Positions 31,054-43,389 of a stretch of DNA of 64,000 nt are shown here, piece by piece. Numbering within the stretch: the stretch's first letter is position 1; each line of letters begins with the position of its first letter. A program made the translations under genes and the position numbers. This DNA is from Theobroma cacao (taxonomy: Eukaryota; Streptophyta; Magnoliopsida; Malvales; Malvaceae). A model generated the notes under the pieces. The model was not told the origin of the DNA. It did not search any database and saw only the letters and a list, made by a program, of their open reading frames with translations. Where the stretch lies: NCBI RefSeq assembly GCF_000208745.1, contig NC_030852.1, forward strand, positions 11,632,012-11,696,011, written 5' to 3'.

Positions 31054-33992
31054 TGTCAAGCTCGGCTCTACAATATGTTTATTATGCCATTCCTACATAA
31101 GAATGCATGTTTGCTTACTTGGGTACCTCGAAAATCGTTAAAGGACGACAATGTACCAAATGGTACAATTAAGTTGAATTAAGCCTCGAACTAGTCCAAA
31201 TAGAAATTTTAAGATGAAATTGAGAATTTTAAAACCCCATAATGACTTAAAATGGTGATTCGGAGTTCGAGGACCGATTTGGAGTCAAATTGGAATTTTT
31301 ATGACCTAGGGGTAAAATGGTCATTTTGCCACCCGAGGTTAAGATGTGAGTGTTGGATGAAATTTTTGACTAAGATTGATCATTTGGAGTATAATTTGAG
31401 TTTGAGAAGTGAAGAATTTTAATTTTGACGTTTTTTTTAGGATAAGGGTAAAATAGTCATTTTGCCACTCCATGGGCAAAATTGTAATTTTACACCACCC
31501 AACACTTGTCATGCCCATGGATTTCAGCCATTAGGATTTTATATCATGGATAATTGAAGGGTTTTATGTGGTGGTGGAAGAAAGCTTAATTATTAAGTTT
31601 TTAAACATGGACCAATAACATGGTGACAAGTGTCAAGCTTGGATTATTTTATTATTTGGCTTTAAAAATCAGCCCATAACCCTCCCAACTCGTTTATCTT
31701 GGTCGGCCAAAGAGAGAAAAAGAGAAAAAATAAAGAACAAAAACCCTAGAGAGAAAAAGTCAAAGGGAAATTGTTGATTTTCAAGGAATCAAGCCATTAA
31801 AGGTAAAATTTCTTAATTCTAGCTTGTGATCTACCTTTCCTATGCATTATTTTGCATTTTCCATGGTTGAATCACAAGAAATCATGAAGGATAGTGTGCT
31901 GATCAAACCTTAGGAGAGAGAATTTGATGATGAATTTAGTTAGAAAACATGTTATTCAAGTGTTTTTAGTTGTTTGGTGATGTGTAGTATGAAAAGCAAG
32001 CAAGAAAAACTCATGTTCTTACATCACCTTCATTGGCCGAATATGCCATGTGGAATATTGATGATGAATTTGATTGAATTTCAAGTGATTTGATTAGGAA
32101 TGAATGATTTATGGTGTGAGAATCAAGCATGAAAAATTATATTGTTAGTGCACTCACCATGGCCAAATTTTTCAAGAGAAAATGTGAGGATGATTTTGCC
32201 ACATTTCAAGTTATTTAAATTGTGTTTAATGATTTGGAGTATTGGGAGAGAAATGGAGTTAAATTGGACATATTGGCCAATTAATCGGGTGATAGATTGA
32301 ATTAGGCCAATACCGTTTTATTTAGGTACACAATTGAATTTATGTAGAACACCGTGTTTAGACGATGATCCCAACAATTCGCATTCCATTTCATGCATTC
32401 ATATAGAGCTTAGATTAGTTTTATAACGGTTTAGCACCAATGTGGTAAATTGCTTGATTATGCATTATGTTTAGGTGGTGAATCCTCTAGTAAGGGCAAA
32501 GAAGTTGTACTCGAAGACCGGGACTAAGAGTACTTCGATTCCTGATATGTGAGTAACCTTATTATCGTCTTAATTATCTAAAGTATGTTTTTATCTGAAT
32601 TTATAATTCTATGGAAAATGCGTTTAAATGAAATGATTTTATAAATTGTTTTGAAACTTAATGATGACTTGAAAATGGAGTAATTAGAGACTACTTGTTG
32701 TACTGTAAATTATGTTTTGAATTGAATGGCTTATGATAAAGTGGGCATGAATGGCTGGATGGGTATTTGTGTTGAAAATGCATAAACTGTGGTTTGCCTT
32801 GATAGGTTGGATAATGATAAAATTGTCATGTCATGCTGTTGAATTTTATTGAATTGGTGTGTTATAGATTGGTCACTGCAGTGGCGGGTTCTATGGACCA
32901 GCCTATTAGAGGGGCACAGAATCCGGGTATATTCTTACCTCGATCGAAGAGGTGCGTAGGGTAACTCCTGAGGTAAAACTTTAGAGTTCACTTCACGCTG
33001 AACCACCATGTGAGGGTGAACTCAGCTAACGCCAAGGAACGGTTATGTTTTCAAAATAAAAACATGATTTATGCGTACATGACTTTTTAACAGCCTTGAC
33101 GGATTCGGTTGGGATAGCCCCAGGCCAAGGTATCACTGACAACTGAGTATGAAAATGATTTTGGCACGAGTCAAGCTTTTCAAGAAATCATAAGCCTCGC
33201 TGTTTATTTGGGTGAAATGAATCTATTTTATCTTATTAAAATGAGTTCGAAATGCTGTGAATCATTTTTATGCTAATCTATTTTATTTGTCTCCATTTAC
33301 TCAGTTTTAGATATTTTAGATGGTATTTGTTTACTCACTGGGATTATATAATCTCATCATCCTCCTTTCCACCCATTTCAAGCTCAAGATAGTTTGTAGA
33401 TAGCTGATATCATCGAAGGCTATAGTTGGCTTTACTTCCTCAAAAATCGTAGGTTCACAACCTTCGTTCACTTTTGTCATTTGGGGGTCCATGTGTCATT
33501 GTAAATTTAATTACATACCTTGACTATCTGTATTACAGTATGTATGAATTTATTTCGCTTTTACGCTATAAAAATTCCTTACAGATAACTTTATAAAAAT
33601 TGTTTTATAAGAAAATTGAATATTTTATTGAATATTTTTATTATATTCAAATAGTCATAATTTCACTTTAAATGAATGTTTTAGATATCTAAACTTATTT
33701 TTTATTGTGAAATATGTGTTTTGAAATCGCATACTACATTATTAACTGGTTTAGAAATTTTTAGGGAAAAATGACCAAAATACCCCTGAGAGACGAAAAT
33801 TATTTTTTTTATTGTTTTGGTTTGGAAATAGCTTATAATCTTTTAAAATATGATATTAGCAACTGTTGCTCACAAGGGAGGTGAGAAAACTTATATTAAA
33901 GCCTTGCGAGGTTTCGGTATTCCAGGTAATGAATATTTGTTGGGACATTGCGGCGGTTGTCACGAGCTCGAGGAGAGTACCGGGTCATGACA
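31054..33992 (+). mobile_element. Chromovirus-type solo LTR, 2.9 kb, inside Copia-B gag
   Basis: It starts TGTCAAGCTCGGCTC and ends CCGGGTCATGACA. The same family occurs at 43390-46283 and at 1-258. The duplication TACT flanks it (31050-31053 and 33993-33996); it becomes a 5 bp ATACT if the final A of the LTR is counted as target. The gag frame resumes exactly across it, so the insertion and solo formation are clean. No coding is present; short ORFs inside are not meaningful. Confidence 0.93.
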
Positions 33993-34227
33993 TACTAGTT
34001 AGCATCACGCATGCTGCCTGATCATCGTCATCTTTATGACGTTGATATGCTTCCTTATCCTCAGCACTAGCATCAACAATAGGGACTGGTGGAATAGAAG
34101 TGTCAAGGACATAGGATTTCTTCTCCTGTTTCAAGACGATCTTGAGGTTCCAAAGCCAATCGAGGAAGTTTGGGCCAGTGAGTTTATTTGCATCCAAGAT
34201 GCTCCGCAGTGACAGATTATTAGCCAT
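33993..34227 (-). pseudogene. gag of Copia-B, N-terminal part
   Basis: Starts with MANNLSLRSILDANKLTGPN at 34227, then a NFLDWLWNLKIVLKQEKKSY block and a Asp/Ala-rich stretch ending in AACVMLTSM. This is the typical N-terminus of copia Gag (the L-x-G-x-N-x-x-x-W motif is present). The frame is open throughout its 78 codons up to the solo LTR boundary and continues at 31053. The start is the first ATG after the leader and matches the family. Confidence 0.88.
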
Positions 34228-36761
34228 GTATATAAATTATGCCTAAATAGATAAAATAAAGCAATAAGTAAACATCATGCATAAACTATTTAAAAAAGGT
34301 TTTAAAATTTTAAATAGTTCTCTCACTATTTTCTACAAGATAAAAACCCTCCATATCACCTCGAGAGATCTCTACTAGGATTCTCTTAATGGGCTAGGAT
34401 CCCATCCAAATAGTCATGGCCTTGAGTGTACTCAACAAACCATGATAGATAGATTAGGTAGGTAACTAAGCTTACCAATTGTATCTCTATACAACTCCTA
34501 GATCAGCTAGGTGACAACACATTGCCTAAACATATCATATATGTTTTGCCTAGCCTTTGCCTCTAGTTTTCATAATAATCAAGTTTCCAAGCATCAGGAT
34601 TTTATGAAACTAGTTGAGTAAGACCCACCAATAGCTCAAACATACTCATGTAAAAGTGTGGCCTTGAGTGTGCTCAACAAGCCTCCGATTAAAAGTGCAG
34701 CTAAGTTATCTTGCTATATGGTGGAAGGCAACTTAAACATACAAGGTATGTGACTCAATATTTACCGAGGGATTTTATCCTTTTCATTTTATTAAGGTCT
34801 CATTTGATTAGCATGCATAGCATTTAATATATCGCATAAAATTAAATCTATCACATGTTATTCTACTAAGATGGTTATGGACTTTTCTACTCTAGTTAGG
34901 AACATATAAAGTAAACATGCTCAATATGATGATGATCTTGCATTTCATTCGAAAAATGTCACTCAACAATTGAGGATCATAGTTCAAATCATTTGGTGCT
35001 TAGGTTTGAAAAGATTCAGTAATTTTTTTAAAATTTTTATTTTATTCTTTTTTAAATTACTTAATAAAGGAATTGATCATATCAAGGCCTTTAACTAGCT
35101 CAAATCATATTTGAATTAATTCTATTAGTAAGTTCTTTCTAATTAAACTTCTTTAATTAGAAACCTAAACCAATTTAGGAAACTTCCTAGTTTGAGTATC
35201 TATCATAAATCATTTTAAAAGGTTTCATGATCCAAATCATGTGTCCTAAATATTTGAGGAAGGCCCTTATCCACCTTTTAATCTTGTATTATCCATTCAC
35301 TAATTGTAGAGTTCTAATCATTATTAGAAGTTCTAATTTATTAGTAAATTTATCTTAATTAAAATCTATCCTAATCGGATTAGGATGTCATCTACTCAAG
35401 TTGACTTTCAATTTTAATTAAAATTATCTAATCTAATTAGATGTGGATAAATTTAAATCATAATCCCTTAATTTAGGGAGTCCTCATCAAATGAGGAAGA
35501 CTTAATATTTTGGAGATTTACTATCAAATCAATTCAAAATTGATTGATTCCATCAAGGATTCAAACTCCTTGATTTTATGCATGTATCCCTAACATTTAG
35601 GAGTCAATGATCAGCTAAGGAAAGAATCATTCCTGATCATTGAGTGTCCAATTTCTCCAGCAAAGAACCTCTTTCCATAAAATGGTTGCATCCATGGCAA
35701 TGGGAGGTGTAGCATCCATGTGTGGCGGCACCATGCACAACCTTTGTCATGAGTGTCGTTTCACATGTAAAGGACATTCCTTTAATTTAGTTAAGTGTCT
35801 AGCCACTCAAAAATTAATTCAAATTCAAAATTTTATCCTTTAATTGAACCTTTCAAATGAGGATAATATTCTGAAATTCCATAATTAATTTTGCAAGATT
35901 GTCTTGCCATTCAAAACCGATTTCCAAGCTATAACTATTCTCTGAACTGTTTTCAAACTTTCAATAATTAATAGCTTAAATCAGCTTGTTTGGCCATGAA
36001 AATTTCCAGAAATAATCCTTATTGAACATTTTAATAAAGATAATTTTTCTGGGATTTTTTAGAATTAATTTTCAAGAGTTTCTTGTCAATTAAAACTGAA
36101 ATTCATGCCAAAACAGTGAGCTGGACAGATTTATATTTGCACCAATTTTCTTGCTCGAAATCAACATATTTGACCATGATATTTTCCAGAAATAATCCTT
36201 ATCGAACATTTTAATAAAGATAATTTTCCTGGAATTTTTCAGAATTAATTTCCAAGACTTTCTTGTTAATTAGAAGTGAAATTCATGTCATAACAGTGAG
36301 CTGGACTGCTTTCACTTTTTGCTCCAATTTCTTGCTTAAAATCAGCCTATTTAATCATGAACATTTCATGATTTTGCTGTCCACATATCCAACAACAAAT
36401 GTGTAACAATTACATATTTTATTTGCTGGAAATTAAGCACAAATAGAAGCAAAATTTTGCACCTAAAACCGTGTGTGTGCTGCCTTGCAAGACAACCTCT
36501 AAAACCGTCCCTTATGGTGTCCCTTTTTCTTATGCTTCCTTAGCACAATGTAAAACACACATTAGTTAAGTCTATATATGATTCAAATAAGTTAAGATAA
36601 GATTAAAACAGGGTACAAAGGTCGCTGGACAGAATTAAATGAAATTGGCAAAGTAGATTTTTGAAAAATCGATTTTAACAAAATTGCACCAAATCAAAAT
36701 ACAAAACAACTATTTGTTAATCAAGCATCCTTTGAATATGAACAAGCAATGGCATGAAAGG
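34228..36761 (-). other. Long leader of Copia-B with 180 bp tandem repeats
   Basis: 2.5 kb between primer site and gag without coding capacity. A 180 bp unit is repeated about three times at 35850-36375; the 'ccagaaataatcc' word recurs at 36006 and 36186, and the first copy is more diverged. 'ggccttgagtgtactcaac' recurs at about 34430 and 34662. Confidence 0.7.
35850..36375 (-). repeat. 180 bp tandem repeat, about three copies, in the Copia-B leader
   Basis: Units share the words 'aataatccttat', 'gaacattttaataaagata', 'gaaattcatg' and 'acagtgagctggac'. The last two units are the most alike. Confidence 0.8.
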
Positions 36762-36774
36762 GGCTCTGATACCA
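36762..36774 (-). other. Primer-binding site of Copia-B (tRNA-iMet)
   Basis: Minus strand TGGTATCAGAGCC, a perfect match to the plant initiator Met-tRNA 3' end, one base from the 5' LTR. Confidence 0.95.
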
Positions 36775-36775
36775 C

Positions 36776-38842
36776 TGTTGGGTGAGGGCTGATCATGCAT
36801 CAAATACAAATAAAACGTAGCGAAAATAAATTTAAAATTAAATTACGCCTCACCTTCCTAGAATCTCTTTCATGTCAAATTGAGTACAAAATTAAATTAA
36901 AATAAAAGTATGTGATCATATCACTTTACCTAAATAACAAAGGTTGATGAATCCTTTGTTAAACCACCAAATCAGCCTTCAAAAAGCTCAACCACCTCAG
37001 CCCGGTTATTGCAAATCAAAGCTGTCCAAGGAATCCTTGTGCAGCCTTTAATGGTGATCCACACTAATGAATAAGAATATCCTTCTTTAAGGATTGGAAG
37101 TGCTATGCCTTGACAATGTGCTAGCAAAGATGTGTTTCATAAACTCATAATCCACACAAAATTGTGGGGCTGGACACACAAAAGAAATGAATGAAAAACT
37201 AATTTTTCTTCACACAAGGAATGGCAAGACCAAAGAATTTCTAATGTGCCGTTCACTCCCTTTTTTTTCCAGCCGTTTTCCACACTCTTGTTTGGAGGCT
37301 ATAACAAGGTATTTATACCTTGGATTAATTTTAAACCCTAATTACAAAACTATTAGTAATTGCCAATTAATCCAATAATTTGATTAAATGATTAAATTAA
37401 GTCCTTAAAAAGCCCAATTAACTTAATTGTTTAATTTAATCGATTAGGCCCAATAACTTAATTAAACAATTTAATTAATTAAGCCCAACAATTTAATTAA
37501 ACAATTTTAATCAATTAGGCTCAATGACTTAATTAAACAAATTTAATCAATTAGGCCTAGTAACTTAATTGTTTAATTTAATTAATTAGGCCCAATGACT
37601 TAATTAAATAATTTAATTAATTAGGCCCAATAATTTAATTAAACAATTTAATTAATTAGGCACAACTTAATTAAACAATTTTAATCAAGTGCTTGAGAAG
37701 CTCATAACTTCTAATTTGATTAAGTCCAACTTAATCACCTCTCCCATTTTATTTTCAACATTCATTTTAGGTGTGTGACCCATTAGGCTTCTAAGATGTT
37801 GGCAACGAACTCAACATATAATTCTTAAGTTAAACTTAGAATTAGATAAATTTAAACTACTTTAAATTTATCATTGATCAAGTTAACTACCTAGAGTTCA
37901 TAGACCAAGATTGGGATCTAGCAATCCATCATGGCCACCCCCAAATGTTAGAAGAGTCAGGATGGTTTGACTCAACCTTTCAATGATCAGCCTTTTTGTA
38001 TAATTCATTCCCTCATTATATATCCCAGAGATTATAAGAGCATGGTGCAGTGTCTACTCTTATTGATCTCCATATTCGTTCTTAAAGTTTGATCATTAGC
38101 TTTATAAAGACTTATGAAACTCATTTCATAATCTTCAAGTTGCCTTGGCCAAGGACTTCAATAAGCTAATATCAACCAAGAACAGCTAGGATATGTCCCC
38201 TGCATCACTTGGGGTGATGATTCCTACCTTGACCACTCATTTGCCTTCACATGCCTCATGCTACACCCAAAAGCATCCTATTTTGGCATCCTTGGTTAGG
38301 CACCCGTAGGGATGAAATCAAAGCATAGCACTCCACACATAAGACAATCGGTATCTCAAGTCTAGGGAGTATTTACACAACTGACACATGAGAAGTATTG
38401 CATAGACACTTGAGTGAAATACCAAATGCACTTCTCATGGTGGGTCATGTTCAGTGAACTTGCTCTCCTAGGCAAGCACCTATATTTTAGTTCGAAGTAT
38501 CTCTATACTTCAACCTATGAGATCGGTTGCTTACTTCTCAAGTAAGGAACATAGAATGTACCAGTCTCTAAGTATCATTAATGTCCAATCTCAATGATAC
38601 ATTGACCAGGAACATTTTGAGATTACGCTTTGATGCATAAGGATCTCACAACTGTAACCCATTACAGTTCCCTTGCAAGGCATATTAATCTCATGGACTT
38701 CATCCAATTAGACTTATAACATGTTATAATTAATGTCTTATTGATGAAGGAAAACCTTTAATCATTCAACATAAATGATGTTGTTGCATGATTAGAATCA
38801 AGCCTTAACCAATCCCAATTGGCTGTAGGGGTCATCCCAACA
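36776..38842 (-). repeat. 5' LTR of Copia-B
   Basis: 2067 bp, plus strand 'tgttgggtgagg' to 'gtcatcccaaca' (TG..CA ends). It contains a minisatellite at 37411-37687. The part from 38343 onward is duplicated in the truncated 3' LTR. Confidence 0.92.
37411..37687. repeat. AT-rich minisatellite in the Copia-B LTR
   Basis: About seven units of 35-40 bp alternating 'ttaggcccaataactt' with 'aattaaacaatttaatta'. The second word is close to a palindrome. Confidence 0.85.
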
Positions 38843-38942
38843 TGAATAACACTTAAAAGATATTTTGAAGTCAGCTCTTAAACTTTAAAATTTTTATATA
38901 ATTGAAACAGAAGGTTTAAAACTTATTGAAACTAAAAGGCAC
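38843..38942 (-). mobile_element. Old SIRE-family LTR (SIRE-3), piece 1
   Basis: 'tgaataacacttaaaag' corresponds to 'tgaatagcacttc' at 62498 in an intact family member. It is bounded on the left by Copia-B and on the right by an Athila-like solo LTR. Further pieces are at 40376-41035, 42110-42455 and 47021-47286. Confidence 0.7.
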
Positions 38943-40375
38943 TGTTAGTTAAATTTCTACCTTCGCAAGTATATGTATTGAAAAGATAATATAATGGTAC
39001 ACAGAGTATTGATTCTATAGAGAATTGATATAGAATATTACCTAATACTAGAACAATTTAATCTTATCCAAACAATTAAAATCAAATAACTAAATTAATT
39101 AACTAAAACTAATTAACCAAAATTTAAACAAAAAGAAATATCAAAGTAATAAAAACTTGGGTAAAAGTCAAATCAAACAAGCCTAGGATTACAATATCCC
39201 TCACACTTCATCTAAATCTTATCTTTCATCCTTAACTTATTTCAATAGGTTGAATTACTAATCTAGAGTCTTCCATTATTTATAAGGGTTTCCTGACTTA
39301 TTTTTTAAAAATATCTATTTTAATCAAAACACTTAATCTCTATGTGAATTGAAATTAAAATAAACTCATTAAGTTCAGGCTCTAATCTAGCCATATATGG
39401 CATATAGATATATCCCTATCCTATAGGCAAATCAATTAATATGATTATATGCTATCCAATTTTAGTCTACACTAAACCCCTTTTTCGAAGTTTGTTTAAG
39501 TTCGTAGATCAATTTAATTTGTGGCCAATCAATTAAAAATCATTAAAAAAATTAGAATAAATAATTCAAATCCCATTAAAGATAAGCAAGAAAGAGATTA
39601 AAAATTTAGATTACATGAGTTTAATTACAATCTTAGAAAAATAAAATTAGCTACTCATAATTGCAAAGACAACTAACATTATATAAATTTCAACCATTGA
39701 GAGTAATAAGAAAAATAAAAGCTAAGGAAGAAAACAAAACGATTAATTGCAGTCTTACTTTTCGAGTTTCTGCCTCAACTTTTAGCTTCTTGAATCTTTA
39801 AGGGTTCTCTCGATTGTTCCTAAAACATCCTATTTACACTACCAAGCTTAACCTAAAATTCCCTAATGTAACCTATTGACTCTAACTTTTGGGCTTAAAA
39901 GTATAATGAGGCCCAAACATCAAATATCATCTTCAAAATTTTCATTCCTGTAGCATTACACCTTATCATTTTCGGATATATTGTTCTCTAACTTTGAAGC
40001 AAACTTGGCAAAGTGATCCTCATAACACTTGTAGCTCTATCTCTTAGCTTTCCAATGGTGCAAGAATTGCATCATTTGGACATCTAGAGTGCAAGTTATG
40101 ATCAAAATATTAAAGCATATGCAAGTAGAATTTTGGATCCTTCAAACATCTTTCTTTCCAAAATTAAGCTCAATTCTTTTAAATCCTACAAAAGCATAAA
40201 AACTAATAAATAATAACCAAACTAAAGTAAATAAACATCGAACTAAAATAACTCACTAAAAATAAACTAATTATAAAAAAATAAAAAATAACTAAATAAT
40301 AATTAAAAATTAAAGACTTAACTAATATTTAATAACAAAATGAGACTAAAATAATTCTATAAAATATAATTATCA
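38943..40375. mobile_element. Athila-like solo LTR
   Basis: 1433 bp, starting TGTTAGTTAAATT and ending AAATATAATTATCA. Flanks are GGCAC (38938-38942) and AGCAC (40376-40380), a 5 bp duplication with one change. It is related to the split LTR at 1711-2799 and 26145-26656. It has no coding capacity. Confidence 0.8.
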
Positions 40376-41035
40376 AGCACCAAGTAAAGAGAAGTTAGAG
40401 AGAAGTGGACAAAACATAAACATTTATAATGGTTTGGTCCCTTGAACCTACATCCACTACCTTGATCTCCTAATTAAAGATTTTCAACTCAACTACACTA
40501 AACTAGTGGAAGTGACGACTTCTACTATGCTTTTACAAGTTGAGTTTCTAATCCAAGCTCTAAACCCTTACAACAACCTTTAAGATGCCTTGCGCACTCC
40601 AATTAATCAAAAAATGAAGAAAAAATGGAGTACAATTGATCACCTAGCTGATCTAAGATGTTTAAGTTTAAGCTCAAACCCTTTACAAAGGATATGAGTG
40701 AAAAACAAGTGTATAAAAGAAGGTTTTTGCTCTTTTTGGCTTTCTCAAAACTCTTTGGAACTTCTCAAATCTCTTTTTGACCATTGGAGGAGCTTTTATA
40801 CTTGGAAGATCACATTTGATCGTTGGAGACAAATTTTGCCTGTTGGAAATAGTTTTGGCTCAATTCTAACTGTTATTTTGTCGTTTTGTGCTTAAAGTTG
40901 AATATGCAGATAGTGTTTCATTAACTGGTTAAAAGTAGGCTTTAACCGATTAAGCTTTTTTTGACTTGCAATGTTTGGCAGTTCTTTTCACTATATTAAC
41001 TGGTTAAAGGAAATTTTAACTGATTAAGAACTTTC
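40376..41035 (-). mobile_element. SIRE-3 LTR, piece 2
   Basis: Contains 'cctacatccactaccttgat', shared with the LTRs at 7961 and 62468, and paired palindromes of the TTAACTGGTTAA type (about 40918-41028). It ends at the CTTTC target of the next inserted LTR. Confidence 0.8.
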
Positions 41036-42109
41036 TGTTGGCTCCTTTAGTTTTTGATGATAATAAAACATTCCCATTTATTTGTGTCTAATTCCTTTAC
41101 TTAAGTGTGCAGGAAATTAATTCATGAAATTAATTTCTTAAATCTTTAAAGAGTATTTTTGAAAGAAAAAGAGGGATAAAATCAACAAGATGTAACTAAA
41201 TAACAAGGAGGAAGCTTGTTGGTTAAACAAGGAAGAACATTAGTTGACCAAATTTCAAATTGGAGAAATGGTGGGCTGAAGATTTGAGAAACAAAACCAA
41301 TTTAGTCAACCAAGTCAGTCAACTAAGTGCCCTCTGCCAAAATCTGCAAACTAGAAACAGAATCAACTTAGTCAACCAAGTTAGTTGACTAAGAGCTTTC
41401 TATCTACAACTTGAACCAGAGAACTACAAGACAGATTAACGGTTAGAACTCATCTTCAACTGTTTTCAACGGGCATAAACTGCCCAACTGCCATCAAAGT
41501 TGCATCTCCAAGTATAAAAGGGTCTTCCAACAATGAGAAATAAGTTTTTGGAAGCTTTGAATGAGATTTGAGTTATAGAAACTTGAAAAACTAGAAAAGC
41601 TTCACTGCACTTGTCTGCATCTCAACGCCTACTCTTTGCATTTATGATTAGCACTCAATCCTGTACCAATCAGATCATCCAGTGATCATAGGTACTTTCT
41701 TTTACCACTTCTTCTTGTATACTTAGAGTGAAGGTGTCACTTTAAGGGTTTGTTCAAGCTTAGGAAAGCTTGAATGATATAGGTTGTGGTTGAGCCTTGG
41801 AAAACCATCTTGGGTTTTAGTTTAGCCCAAGAAAAACTAGTGTAAAGGTTGTGGCTAAGTTTGCAAAAAACCATTGTAAAAGCTTGGTGGAAGCTTGTGA
41901 ATTTCACCGGATTCTTAGTGAATTGTTGGAAAAATCCTTGGTTGGATAATCAAGGTAGTGGATGTAGGTCTTGAACCGAACCACTATAAATTACTGTCCA
42001 TTGTCTATTTTGTTTTTACTTTCCTTGTTTTGGAAATTAGTTCCTCATCTTATCAAGAGACAAATTGTGCTATTCACCCCCCCTTTAGCACATATTAACG
42101 GGACCAACA
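41036..42109 (+). mobile_element. SIRE-family solo LTR (SIRE-2), opposite orientation to its host
   Basis: 1074 bp, TGTTGGCTCC to GGGACCAACA, flanked by a perfect CTTTC duplication (41031-41035 and 42110-42114). It carries the family marks in plus orientation: 'tgataataaaacattcccat' near the start and a 'tattcaccccccc' block near the end. Paired palindromes include TTAGTTGACTAA forms (about 41300-41395). Confidence 0.93.
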
Positions 42110-42455
42110 CTTTCCGTTTTGAAACACCTTCAAGCATTGTATTTAACTAACTTTCTTTCTACTGATTAGTTGCTTCCTTAATTGATTGAAGCTTATCTTC
42201 CTTTATCCTAAACTAATTAAAATATGCTTCAATTGATTAAGAAATCTTCAAATTTGGATCTCTTTCTTTGGTGCTCTTTAATGCTCAATCATCACTTTGA
42301 ATTTGAATTTTGGTGCTTTTGGGTACTTCAAGCTTGAACTTGAACCAATTAACCCATTTGGTCAATCGGTTAACAACTTTTTGTTTTGCATTTAGTACCT
42401 CCTTACTCAATTAAACCTTATGCTAACTGATTAAAGCTTTTCTATGTTCCTTTTA
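42110..42455 (-). mobile_element. SIRE-3 LTR, piece 3
   Basis: Continues the palindrome-bearing region (aattgattgaagc, caatcggttaac, aactgattaaag types) up to the 9 bp target of the Mutator-like element. Confidence 0.75.
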
Positions 42456-43184
42456 GAGGAAATTGTGGGAAATGACCTTCATAGAAAGGTGACTTCAAAA
42501 ATGACCGTCTCTATAATTTTAACTGTTTTTAGCCAGTTTTTGGTATGACTTGACAATAATACCCTTTAAACAATTTCAAACAAATTAAAATGATTTCAGT
42601 TTTCTCTCTTCCGCCATCCAGATAAAAATTTCAAAATTAAATCTCGATTTCTCTCTCTGCTCAAATATGTCTATTTCGCCATCCAATTCGCAGATATGAC
42701 ATCAAGCTATTTCTTATTTTATTTTATTTTTTTGGATGGTGGATCTTGGGGTTTTTAAGGGTGATGAACAACGATTTTGCTCTTTGCAGGCAGCGATTTT
42801 GCTTAGGGAGAAAAAACAGCTAAAGCATGTTTGATGGGTTTTATGGTGGTTCACGGTTTTGTTGTGTCTGGGATTGGAATGATTGTTAAGCATGTTTGCT
42901 AGGGATTTTGATTTTTTTATGAGATTTTGAGTTGAAATTGTTCAGGGAATATTTTGTAAAAAGGGTATATTTTGTTTTTGTATAAGAGTAGTGAGCAAGA
43001 CCTCCCGATAGGGATATATTTTCTCTTGCTTTGGAGGGTCATGGAGTTTTGTAACCTATCTTTTATGAAATGCACAATTTCATGACTTAGTAAAAAAAAA
43101 TATGTGTTTTAGGTTCTTGAGTTTGTTGGTTTATTCATAGAACCCCAAAATTGAGTTTATTGGTTTTTAGGTATTGCTTGACTT

Positions 43185-43389
43185 AATCACCGTGTGACTA
43201 GTTTTTAGTCATTATGTGATTGGTTTTAGGCATTATGTGACTAGTTTTTATACATTGCATGACTGATTTTTAAGCAATGCCTAAGTCATACAATGCCTTA
43301 CGAACTAGTCACGAAATGCCTTACTAACAAGTCACGCAATGCCTATCAACTAGTCATGCAATGCCTTATCAGAAACTAGTCACGTAATG
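43185..43389. repeat. Minisatellite, left part, with orientation switch near 43275
   Basis: Up to about 43270 the units read 'gtgactagtttttaggcatt' in one orientation; from about 43275 they read 'gcctta..aactagtcacgcaat', the reverse complement. The array is interrupted at 43389 by the solo LTR. Confidence 0.8.

Larger units (their letters stand above)
28860..38842 (-). mobile_element. Copia-B: gag-only copia derivative
   Basis: Minus-strand element with a complete 5' LTR (36776-38842), iMet primer site, 2.5 kb leader, gag split by a solo LTR, about 1.1 kb of noncoding DNA, a polypurine tract and a truncated 3' LTR (28860-29353). No protease, integrase, reverse transcriptase or RNase H is present. 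It would depend on an autonomous copia relative for its enzymes. The right flank TGAAT (38843-38847) is part of a SIRE-family LTR; the left flank was lost when the 3' LTR was truncated. Confidence 0.82.

Noticed and set aside
37411..37687. CRISPR-like regular repeat
   Set aside because: AT-rich minisatellite inside a plant LTR with no distinct spacers.
41036..42109. A gene in the plus-strand DNA between the SIRE pieces
   Set aside because: The end motifs, CTTTC duplication and alignment to other LTRs show it is a solo LTR.
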